Assembly (NCBI RefSeq): GCF_051020985.1
Contig: NW_027475141.1
Location: 1,302,001-1,366,000, forward strand
Length of the DNA stretch: 64,000 nt
Direction: 5' to 3'
Source: Nomia melanderi
Lineage: Eukaryota > Arthropoda > Insecta > Hymenoptera > Halictidae
This document shows positions 52,589 to 63,980 of this stretch, piece after piece (the first letter of the stretch is position 1; each line of letters opens with the position of its first letter). The notes under the pieces are model-generated. The model was not told where the DNA came from. It searched no databases and saw only the letters and a program-made list of their open reading frames with translations. The position numbers and the translations under genes are program-made.

Positions 52589-55305
52589 TTTATTGCGCTA
52601 TCTCTAATAGCACCCGAGGTATCGCCAGATATATATTGGATTTTCCCCTGACCCTGAGTGTCCAGCCCCATGAGACTGTGGTTTTCTCGGCCCCTGGTGG
52701 TCCGAAGTCGTTCCCGCCGCCCAGATTCATGCGCCAGGGCCTCCTACAAAAAATGCACTTTGAATTATTGCGCTATCTGTAATAGCACCCGAGATATCAC
52801 CAGATATATGCTGGATTTTTACATGACCTTGGGTGACGGATTCCGAATATCTGTAATTTTCTCGGCCCCTGGTGGTCCGAGGTCGTTCCTGCTGCACAGA
52901 TTCATTCGCCAGTGCCGCCTACAGACAATGCACTTTGATTTATTGCGCTATCTCTAATAGCACCCGAGATATCATCAGATATATATTGGATTTTTCCGTG
53001 ACCCTGACAGTCCGGCCCCATGAGACGGTGATTTTCTCGGCCCCTGGTGGTCCGAGGTAGTTCCCGCTGCACAGAATCATGCGCGAGTGCTTCCTGCAGA
53101 CAATGCACTTTGATTTATTGCGCTATCTCTAATAGCACCCGAGATATCACCAGATATATGCTGGATTTTTCCGCGATCCTGACAGTCCGGCCCCATGAGA
53201 CGGTGATTTTCTCGGCCCCTGGTGGTCCGAGGTAGTTCCCGCTGCACAGAATCATGCGCCAGGGCTTCCTGCAGACAATGCACCTTGATTTATTGCGCTA
53301 TCTCTCATAGCGCCCGAGATATCACCAGATATATGCTGGATTTTTCCCTGACCCTGAGTGTCCGGCACCATGAGACTGTGGTTTTCTCGGCCCCTGGTGG
53401 TCCGAGGTGGTTCCCGCTGCCCAGATTCATGCGCCAGGGCCTCCGGCAGATAATTCACTTTGGTTTATTGCGCTATCTCTAATAGCACCCGAGATATCAC
53501 CAGATATATATTGGATTTTCCCCTGACCCTGAGTGTCCGGCCCCATGAGACGGTGGTTTTCTCGACCCCTGGAGGTCCGAGGTCGTTCCCGCTGCACAGA
53601 TTCATGCGCCATGTCCTCCTACAGACAATGCACTTTGATTTATTGCGCTATCTCTAATAGCACCCGAGATATCACCAGATATATATTGGATTTTCCCCTG
53701 ACCCTGAGTGTCCGGCCCCATGAGACGGTGGTTTTCTCGGCCCCTGGTGGTCCGAGGTCGTTCCCGCTGCACAGATTCATGAGCCAGGGCCTCCTGCAGA
53801 TAATTCACTATGGTTTATTGCGCTATCTCTAATAGCACCCGAGATATCACCAGATATATATTGGATTTTTCCCTGACCCCGAGTGTCTGGCCCCATGAGA
53901 CGGCGGTTGTCTCGGCCCCTGGTGGTCCGAGGTCGTTCCCGCTGCACAGATTCATGAGCCAGGGCCTCCTGCAGATAATTCACTATGGTTTATTGCGCTA
54001 TCTCTAATAGCACCCGAGATATCACCAGATATATATTGGATTTTTCCCTGACCCCGAGTGTCTGGCCCCATGAGACGGTGGTTGTCTCGGCCCCTGGTGG
54101 TCCGAGGTCGTTCCCGCTGCCCAGATTTATGCGCCAGGGCCTCCTGCAGATAATTCACTTTGGTTTATTGCGCTATCTGTAATAGCAGCCGAGATATCAC
54201 CAGATATATGCTGGATTTTTACATGACTTTGGGTGACGGATTCCGAATATCTGTAATTTTCTCGGCCCCTGGTGGTCCGAGGTCGTTCCTGCTGCACAGA
54301 TGCATGCGCCAGTGCCGCCTACAGACAATGCACTTTGATTTATTTCGCTATCTCTAATAGCACCCGAGATATCACCAGATATATATTGGATTTTTCCCTG
54401 ACCTTGTCAGTCCGGCCCCATGAGACGGTGATTTTCTCGGCCCCTGGTGGTCCGAGGTAGTTCCCGCTGCACAGATTCATGCGCCAGGGCCTCCTGCAGA
54501 TAATTCACTTTGGTTTATTGCGCTATCTCTAATAGCACCCGAGACATCACCAGATATATATTGGATTTTTCCCTGACCCTGAGTGTCCGGCCGCATGAGA
54601 CGGTGGTTTTCTCGGCCCCTGGTATTCCGAGGTCGATCCCGCTGCACAGATTCATGCGACAGGGCCTCCTACAGACAATGCCCTTTGATTTATTGCGCTA
54701 TCTCTAATAGCACCCGAGATATCACCAGATATATATTGGATTTTCCCCTGACCCTGAGTGTCCGGCCGCATGAGACGGTGGTTTTCTCGGCCCCTGGTGG
54801 TCCGATGTCTTTCCCGCTGCCCAGATTTATGCGCCAGGGCCTCCTACAGACAATGCACTTTGATTTATTGCGCTATCTGTAATAGCACCCGAGATATCAC
54901 CAGATATATATTGGGTTTTTCCCTGACCCTGAGTGTCCGGCCCCATGAGACGGTGATTTTCGCGGCCCCTGGTGGTCCGAGGTCGTTCCCGCTGCACAGA
55001 TTCATGCGCCAGGGCCTCCTGCAGATAATTCACTTTGGTTTATTGCGCTATCTCTAATAGCACCCGAGGTATCGCCAGATATATATTGGATTTTCCCCTC
55101 ACCCTGAGTGTCCAGCCCCATGAGACTGTGGTTTTCTCGGCCCCTGGTGGTCCGAAGTCGTTCCCGCCGCCCAGATTCATGCGCCAGGGCCTCCTACAGA
55201 CAATGCACTTTGATTTATTGCGCTATCTCTAATAGCACCCGAGATATCATCAGATATATATTGGATTTTTCCGTGACCCTGACAGTCCGGCCCCATGAGA
55301 CGGTG
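52589..55305 (+). repeat. 19-monomer higher-order block, copy 2
   Basis: This is the second copy of the 3,325-bp-spaced block. Its left part is copied again at 57,838-59,394 (offset 5,249). Its type D pair and following units are copied at 55,322-55,980 (offset 2,275) and, via 58 kb, at 60.0 and 61.3 kb. These nested copies make the region a patchwork rather than a clean higher-order array. Confidence 0.88.
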
Positions 55306-57229
55306 ATTTTCTCGGCCCCTGGTGGTCCGAGTTAGTTCCCGCTGCACAGAATCATGCGCCAGTGCTTCCTGCAGACAATGCACTTTGATTTATTGCGCTA
55401 TCTCTAATAGCACCCGAGATATCACCAGATATATGCTGGATTTTTCCGCGATCCTGACAGTCCGGCCCCATGAGACGGTGATTTTCTCGGCCCCTGGTGG
55501 TCCGAGGTAGTTCCCGCTGCACAGAATCATGCGCCAGGGCTTCCTGCAGACAATGCACCTTGATTTATTGCGCTATCTCTCATAGCGCCCGAGATATCAC
55601 CAGATATATGCTGGATTTTTCCCTGACCCTGAGTGTCCGGCACCATGAGACTGTGGTTTTCTCGGCCCCTGGTGGTCCGAGGTGGTTCCCGCTGCCCAGA
55701 TTCATGCGCCAGGGCCTCCGGCAGATAATTCACTTTGGTTTATTGCGCTATCTCTAATAGCACCCGAGATATCACCAGATATATATTGGATTTTCCCCTG
55801 ACCCTGAGTGTCCGGCCCCATGAGACGGTGGTTTTCTCGACCCCTGGAGGTCCGAGGTCGTTCCCGCTGCACAGATTCATGCGCCGTGTCCTCCTACAGA
55901 CAATGCACTTTGATTTATTGCGCTATCTCTAATAGCACCCGAGATATCACCAGATATATATTGGATTTTCCCCTGACCCTGAGTGTCCGGCCCCATGAGA
56001 CGGTGGTTTTCTCGGCCCCTTGTGATCCGAAGTCTTTCCCGCTGCCCAGATTCATGCGCCAGTGCCTCCTACAGACAATGCACTTTGGTTTATTGCGCTA
56101 TCTCTAATAGCACCCGAGATATCACCAGATATATATTGGATTTTCCCCTGACCCTGTGTGTCCGGCTCCATGAGACTGTGGTTTTCTCGGCCATGGTGGT
56201 CCGAGGTCGTTCCCGCTGCCCAGATTCATGCGCCGGGGCAGCTAACAGACAATGCATTTTGATTTATTGCGCTCGCTGTAATAGCACCCGAGAAAGCTCT
56301 ATATATATGCTGGATTTTTACATGACTTTGGGTGACGGAAACAGAAAATCTGTAATTTTCTCGGCCCCTGGTGGCCCGAGGTCGTTCCCGCTGCACAGAT
56401 TCATGCGCCAGGGCCCGCTGCAGATAATTCACTTTGGTTTAGTGCGCTGTCTGTAAGAGCACCCGAGATATCGCCAGATATATATTGGATTTTCCCCTGA
56501 CCCTGAGTGTCCAGCCCCATGAGACTGTGGTTTTCTCGGCCCCTGGTGGTCCGATGTCGTTCCCGCCGCCCAGATTCATGCGCCAGGGCCTCCTACAAAA
56601 AATGCACTTTGATTTATTGCGCTATCTCTAATAGCACCCGAGATATCACCAGATATATGCTGGATTTTTCCGCGATCCTGACAGTCCGGACCCATGAGAC
56701 GGTGATTTTCTCGGCCCCTGGTGGTCCGAGGTCGTTCCCGCTGCCCAGATTCATGCGCCAGGGCCTCCTGCAAATAATGCACTTTGGTTTATTGCGCTAT
56801 CTCTAATAGCGCCCGAGATATCACCAGATATATGCTGGATTTTTACATGACCTTGGGTGACGGATTCCGAATATCTGTAATTTTCTCGGCCCCTCGTTTT
56901 CCGAGGTGGTTCCTGTTGCACAGATTCATTCCCCAGAGCCACCTACAGACAATACACTTTGATTTATTGCGCTATCTCTAATAGCACCCGAGATATCACC
57001 AGATATATATTGGATTTTTCCCTGACCCTGACAGTCCGGCCCCATGAGACGGTGATTTTCTCGGCCCCTGGTGGTCCGAGGTAGTTCCCGCTGCACAGAT
57101 TCATGCGCCAGGGCCTCCTGCAGATAATTCACTTTGGTTTATTGCGCTATCTCTAATAGCACCCGAGACATCACCAGATATATATTGGATTTTTCCCTGA
57201 CCCTGAGTGTCCGGCCCCATGAGACTGTG

Positions 57230-59394
57230 GTTTTCTCGGCCCCTTGTGATCCGAAGTCTTTCCCGCTGCCCAGATTCATGCGCCAGTGCCTCCTACAGAC
57301 AATGCACTTTGGTTTATTGCGCTATCTCTAATAGCACCCGAGATATCACCAGATATATATTGGATTTTCCCCTGACCCTGAGTGTCCGGCCGCATGAGAC
57401 GGTGGTTTTCTCGGCCCCTGGTATTCCGAGGTCGATCCCGCTGCACAGATTCATGCGACAGGGCCTCCTACAGACAATGCCCTTTGATTTATTGCGCTAT
57501 CTCTAATAGCACCCGAGATATCACCAGATATATATTGGATTTTCCCCTGACCCTGAGTGTCCGGCCGCATGAGACGGTGGTTTTCTCGGCCCCTGGTGGT
57601 CCGAAGTCTTTCCCGCTGCCCAGATTTATGCGCCAGGGCCTCCTACAGACAATGCACTTAGATTTATTGCGCTATCTGTAATAGCACCCGAGATATCACC
57701 AGATATATATTGGATTTTTCCCTGACCCTGAGTGTCCGGCCCCATGAGACGGTGATTTTCTCGGCCCCTGGTGGTCCGAGGTCGTTCCCGCTGCACAGAT
57801 TCATGCGCCAGGGCCTCCTGCAGATAATTCACTTTGGTTTATTGCGCTATCTCTAATAGCACCCGAGGTATCGCCAGATATATATTGGATTTTCCCCTGA
57901 CCCTGAGTGTCCAGCCCCATGAGACTGTGGTTTTCTCGGCCCCTGGTGGTCCGAAGTCGTTCCCGCCGCCCAGATTCATGCGCCAGGGCCTCCTACAAAA
58001 AATGCACTTTGAATTATTGCGCTATCTGTAATAGCACCCGAGATATCACCAGATATATGCTGGATTTTTACATGACCTTGGGTGACGGATTCCGAATATC
58101 TGTAATTTTCTCGGCCCCTGGTGGTCCGAGGTCGTTCCTGCTGCACAGATTCATTCGCCAGTGCCGCCTACAGACAATGCACTTTGATTTATTGCGCTAT
58201 CTCTAATAGCACCCGAGATATCATCAGATATATATTGGATTTTTCCGTGACCCTGACAGTCCGGCCCCATGAGACGGTGATTTTCTCGGCCCCTGGTGGT
58301 CCGAGGTAGTTCCCGCTGCACAGAATCATGCGCGAGTGCTTCCTGCAGACAATGCACTTTGATTTATTGCGCTATCTCTAATAGCACCCGAGATATCACC
58401 AGATATATGCTGGATTTTTCCGCGATCCTGACAGTCCGGCCCCATGAGACGGTGATTTTCTCGGCCCCTGGTGGTCCGAGGTAGTTCCCGCTGCACAGAA
58501 TCATGCGCCAGGGCTTCCTGCAGACAATGCACCTTGATTTATTGCGCTATCTCTCATAGCGCCCGAGATATCACCAGATATATGCTGGATTTTTCCCTGA
58601 CCCTGAGTGTCCGGCACCATGAGACTGTGGTTTTCTCGGCCCCTGGTGGTCCGAGGTGGTTCCCGCTGCCCAGATTCATGCGCCAGGGCCTCCGGCAGAT
58701 AATTCACTTTGGTTTATTGCGCTATCTCTAATAGCACCCGAGATATCACCAGATATATATTGGATTTTCCCCTGACCCTGAGTGTCCGGCCCCATGAGAC
58801 GGTGGTTTTCTCGACCCCTGGAGGTCCGAGGTCGTTCCCGCTGCACAGATTCATGCGCCATGTCCTCCTACAGACAATGCACTTTGATTTATTGCGCTAT
58901 CTCTAATAGCACCCGAGATATCACCAGATATATATTGGATTTTCCCCTGACCCTGAGTGTCCGGCCCCATGAGACGGTGGTTTTCTCGGCCCCTGGTGGT
59001 CCGAGGTCGTTCCCGCTGCACAGATTCATGAGCCAGGGCCTCCTGCAGATAATTCACTATGGTTTATTGCGCTATCTCTAATAGCACCCGAGATATCACC
59101 AGATATATATTGGATTTTTCCCTGACCCCGAGTGTCTGGCCCCATGAGACGGTGGTTGTCTCGGCCCCTGGTGGTCCGAGGTCGTTCCCGCTGCACAGAT
59201 TCATGAGCCAGGGCCTCCTGCAGATAATTCACTATGGTTTATTGCGCTATCTCTAATAGCACCCGAGATATCACCAGATATATATTGGATTTTTCCCTGA
59301 CCCCGAGTGTCTGGCCCCATGAGACGGTGGTTGTCTCGGCCCCTGGTGGTCCGAGGTCGTTCCCGCTGCCCAGATTTATGCGCCAGGGCCTCCT
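57230..59394 (+). repeat. Block matching 51,981-54,145 (30 monomers)
   Basis: 2,165 bp matches at an offset of 5,249 bp. Three differences found are CTGCACAGA here against CTGCATAGA near 52,548, CACTTAGATTT here against CACTTTGATTT near 52,409, and T here against C at 53,901. The left limit coincides with the end of the 19-monomer match (51,980/51,981), so 51,980 is a junction shared by two rearrangements. Confidence 0.88.
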
Positions 59395-59581
59395 ACAGAC
59401 AATGCACTTTGATTTATTGCGCTATCTGTAATAGCACCCGAGATATCACCAGATATATATTGGATTTTTCCCTGACCCTGAGTGTCCGGCCCCATGAGAC
59501 GGTGATTTTCTCGGCCCCTGGTGGTCCGATGTCGTTCCCGCTGCACAGATTCATGCGCCAGGGCCTCCTGCAGATAATTCA

Positions 59582-61480
59582 CTTTGGTTTATTGCGCTAT
59601 CTCTAATAGCACCCGAGGTATCGCCAGATATATATTGGATTTTCCCCTGACCCTGAGTGTCCAGCCCCATGAGACTGTGGTTTTCTCGGCCCCTGGTGGT
59701 CCGAAGTCGTTCCCGCCGCCCAGATTCATGCCCGAGGGCCTCCTACAAAAAATGCACTTTGAATTATTGCGCTATCTGTAATAGCACCCGAGATATCACC
59801 AGATATATGCTGGATTTTTACATGGCCTTGGGTGACGGATTCCGAATATCTGTAATTTTCTCGGCCCCTGGTGGTCCGAGGTCGTTCCTGCTGCACAGAT
59901 TCATTCGCCAGTGCCGCCTACAGACAATGCACTTTGATTTATTGCGCTATCTCTAATAGCACCCGAGATATCATCAGATATATATTGGATTTTTCCGTGA
60001 CCCTGACAGTCCGGCCCCATGAGACGGTGATTTTCTCGGCCCCTGGTGGTCCGAGGTAGTTCCCGCTGCACAGAATCATGCGCGAGTGCTTCCTGCAGAC
60101 AATGCACTTTGATTTATTGCGCTATCTCTAATAGCACCCGAGATATCACCAGATATATGCTGGATTTTTCCGCGATCCTGACAGTCCGGCCCCATGAGAC
60201 GGTGATTTTCTCGGCCCCTGGTGGTCCGAGGTAGTTCCCGCTGCACAGAATCATGCGCCAGGGCTTCCTGCAGACAATGCACCTTGATTTATTGCGCTAT
60301 CTCTCATAGCGCCCGAGATATCACCAGATATATGCTGGATTTTTCCCTGACCCTGAGTGTCCGGCACCATGAGACTGTGGTTTTCTCGGCCCCTGGTGGT
60401 CCGAGGTGGTTCCCGCTGCCCAGATTCATGCGCCAGGGCCTCCGGCAGATAATTCACTTTGGTTTATTGCGCTATCTCTAATAGCACCCGAGATATCACC
60501 AGATATATATTGGATTTTCCCCTGACCCTGAGTGTCCGGCCCCATGAGACTGTGGTTTTCTCGGCCCCTGGTGGTCCGATGTCGTTCCCGCCGCCCAGAT
60601 TCATGCGCCAGGGCCTCCTACAAAAAATGCACTTTGATTTATTGCGCTATCTGTAATAGCACCCGAGATATCACCAGATATATATTGGATTTTTCCCTGA
60701 CCCTGAGTGTCCGGCCCCATGAGACGGTGATTTTCGCGGCCCCTGGTGGTCCGAGGTCGTTCCCGCTGCACAGATTCATGCGCCAGGGCCTCCTGCAGAT
60801 AATTCACTTTGGTTTATTGCGCTATCTCTAATAGCACCCGAGGTATCGCCAGATATATATTGGATTTTCCCCTCACCCTGAGTGTCCAGCCCCATGAGAC
60901 TGTGGTTTTCTCGGCCCCTGGTGGTCCGAAGTCGTTCCCGCCGCCCAGATTCATGCGCCAGGGCCTCCTACAAAAAATGCACTTTGATTTATTGCGCTAT
61001 CTGTAATAGCACCCGAGATATCACCAGATATATGCTGGATTTTTACATGACCTTGGGCGACGGATTCCGAATATCTGTAATTTTCTCGGCCCCTGGTGGT
61101 CCGAGGTCGTTCCTGCTGCACAGATTCATTCGCCAGTGCCGCCTACAGACAATGCACTTTGATTTATTGCGCTATCTCTAATAGCACCCGAGATATCATC
61201 AGATATATATTGGATTTTTCCGTGACCCTGACAGTCCGGCCCCATGAGACGGTGATTTTCTCGGCCCCTGGTGGTCCGAGGTAGTTCCCGCTGCACAGAA
61301 TCATGCGCCAGTGCTTCCTGCAGACAATGCACTTTGATTTATTGCGCTATCTCTAATAGCACCCGAGATATCACCAGATATATGCTGGATTTTTCCGCGA
61401 TCCTGACAGTCCGGCCCAATGAGACGGTGATTTTCTCGGCCCCTGGTGGTCCGAGGTAGTTCCCGCTGCACAGAATCATG
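59582..61480 (+). repeat. Nested 10- and 7-monomer-spaced copies
   Basis: Units from about 59.6 to 60.5 kb match 57.85-58.75 kb at 1,750 bp. Units from about 60.8 to 61.45 kb match 59.6-60.25 kb at 1,225 bp. The series is always the CGAGGTATCGCCAG unit, the CTACAAAAAATGC unit, the type B GATTCCGAATA unit and the type D units. The last copy ends by switching to a CATGCGCCGTGTCC unit near 61,480. Repeated copying of the same 4-6 units is evident. Confidence 0.82.
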
Positions 61481-61862
61481 CGCCGTGTCCTCCTACAGAC
61501 AATGCACTTTGATTTATTGCGCTATCTCTAATAGCACCCGAGATATCACCAGATATATATTGGATTTTCCCCTGATCCTGAGTGTCCGGCCCCATGAGAC
61601 GGTGGTTTTCTCGGCCCCTGGTGGTCCGAGGTCGTTCCCGCTGCACAGATTCATGAGCCAGGGCCTCCTGCAGATAATTCACTATGGTTTATTGCGCTAT
61701 CTCTAATAGCACCCGAGATATCACCAGATATATATTGGATTTTTCCCTGACCCCGAGTGTCTGGCCCCATGAGACGGTGGTTGTCTCGGCCCCTGGTGGT
61801 CCGAGGTCGTTCCCGCTGCACAGATTCATGCGCCAGGGCTTCCTGCAGACAATGCACTTTGA

Positions 61863-63340
61863 TTTATTGCGCTATCTCTAATAGCACCCGAGATATCACC
61901 AGATATATATTGGATTTTCCCCTGACCCTGTGTGTCCGGCTCCATGAGACTGTGGTTTTCTCGGCCATGGTGGTCCGAGGTCGTTCCCGCTGCCCAGATT
62001 CATGCGCCGGGGCAGCTAACAGACAATGCATTTTGATTTATTGCGCTCGCTGTAATAGCACCCGAGAAAGCTCTATATATATGCTGGATTTTTACATGAC
62101 TTTGGGTGACGGAAACAGAAAATCTGTAATTTTCTCGGCCCCTGGTGGCCCGAGGTCGTTCCCGCTGCACAGATTCATGCGCCAGGGCCCGCTGCAGATA
62201 ATTCACTTTGGTTTAGTGCGCTGTCTGTAAGAGCACCCGAGATATCGCCAGATATATATTGGATTTTCCCCTGACCCTGAGTGTCCAGCCCCATGAGACT
62301 GTGGTTTTCTCGGCCCCTGGTGGTCCGATGTCGTTCCTGCCGCCCAGATTCATGCGCCAGGGCCTCCTACAAAAAATGCACTTTGATTTATTGCGCTATC
62401 TCTAATAGCACCCGAGATATCACCAGATATATGCTGGATTTTTCCGCGATCCTGACAGTCCGGACCCATGAGACGGTGATTTTCTCGGCCCCTGGTGGTC
62501 CGAGGTCGTTCCCGCTGCCCAGATTCATGCGCCAGGGCCTCCTGCAAATAATGCACTTTGGTTTATTGCGCTATCTCTAATAGCGCCCGAGATATCACCA
62601 GATATATGCTGGATTTTTACATGACCTTGGGTGACGGATTCCGAATATCTGTAATTTTCTCGGCCCCTCGTTTTCCGAGGTGGTTCCTGTTGCACAGATT
62701 CATTCCCCAGAGCCACCTACAGACAATACACTTTGATTTATTGCGCTATCTCTAATAGCACCCGAGATATCACCAGATATATATTGGATTTTTCCCTGAC
62801 CCTGACAGTCCGGCCCCATGAGACGGTGATTTTCTCGGCCCCTGGTGGTCCGAGGTAGTTCCCGCTGCACAGATTCATGCGCCAGGGCCTCCTGCAGATA
62901 ATTCACTTTGGTTTATTGCGCTATCTCTAATAGCACCCGAGACATCACCAGATATATATTGGATTTTTCCCTGACCCTGAGTGTCCGGCCCCATGAGACT
63001 GTGGTTTTCTCGGCCCCTTGTGATCCGAAGTCTTTCCCGCTGCCCAGATTCATGCGCCAGTGCCTCCTACAGACAATGCACTTTGGTTTATTGCGCTATC
63101 TCTAATAGCACCCGAGATATCACCAGATATATATTGGATTTTCCCCTGACCCTGAGTGTCCGGCCGCATGAGACGGTGGTTTTCTCGGCCCCTGGTATTC
63201 CGAGGTAGATCCCGCTGCACAGATTCATGCGACAGGGCCTCCTACAGACAATGCCCTTTGATTTATTGCGCTATCTCTAATAGCACCCGAGATATCACCA
63301 GATATATATTGGATTTTCCCCTGACCCTGAGTGTCCGGCC
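61863..63340 (+). repeat. Block matching 56,089-57,566 (33 monomers)
   Basis: 1,478 bp matches at an offset of 5,774 bp. Shared features are TCGGCCATGGTGGTCC, GCGCCGGGGCAGCTAACAG, TTGCGCTCGCTG, a type B unit with ACGGAAACAG, CTCGTTTTCCGAGG with CATTCCCCAGAGCC, and CTTGTGATCCGAAG. Differences are GTTCCTGCCGCC here against GTTCCCGCCGCC, and GGTAGATCC here against GGTCGATCC. From about 63,341 the match switches to 58,792 onward (offset 4,549). Confidence 0.87.
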
Positions 63341-63980
63341 CCATGAGACGGTGGTTTTCTCGACCCCTGGAGGTCCGAGGTCGTTCCCGCTGCACAGATT
63401 CATGCGCCATGTCCTCCTACAGACAATGCACTTTGATTTATTGCGCTATCTCTAATAGCACCCGAGATATCACCAGATATATATTGGATTTTCCCCTGAC
63501 CCTGAGTGTCCGGCCCCATGAGACGGTGGTTTTCTCGGCCCCTGGTGGTCCGAGGTCGTTCCCGCTGCACAGATTCATGAGCCAGGGCCTCCTGCAGATA
63601 ATTCACTATGGTTTATTGCGCTATCTCTAATAGCACCCGAGATATCACCAGATATATATTGGATTTTTCCCTGACCCCGAGTGTCTGGCCCCATGAGACG
63701 GTGGTTGTCTCGGCCCCTGGTGGTCCGAGGTCGTTCCCGCTGCACAGATTCATGAGCCAGGGCCTCCTGCAGATAATTCACTATGGTTTATTGCGCTATC
63801 TCTAATAGCACCCGAGATATCACCAGATATATATTGGATTTTTCCCTGACCCCGAGTGTCTGGCCCCATGAGACGGTGGTTGTCTCGGCCCCTGGTGGTC
63901 CGAGGTCGTTCCCGCTGCACAGATTCATGCGCCAGGGCTTCCTGCAGACAATGCACTTTGATTTATTGCGCTATCTCTAA

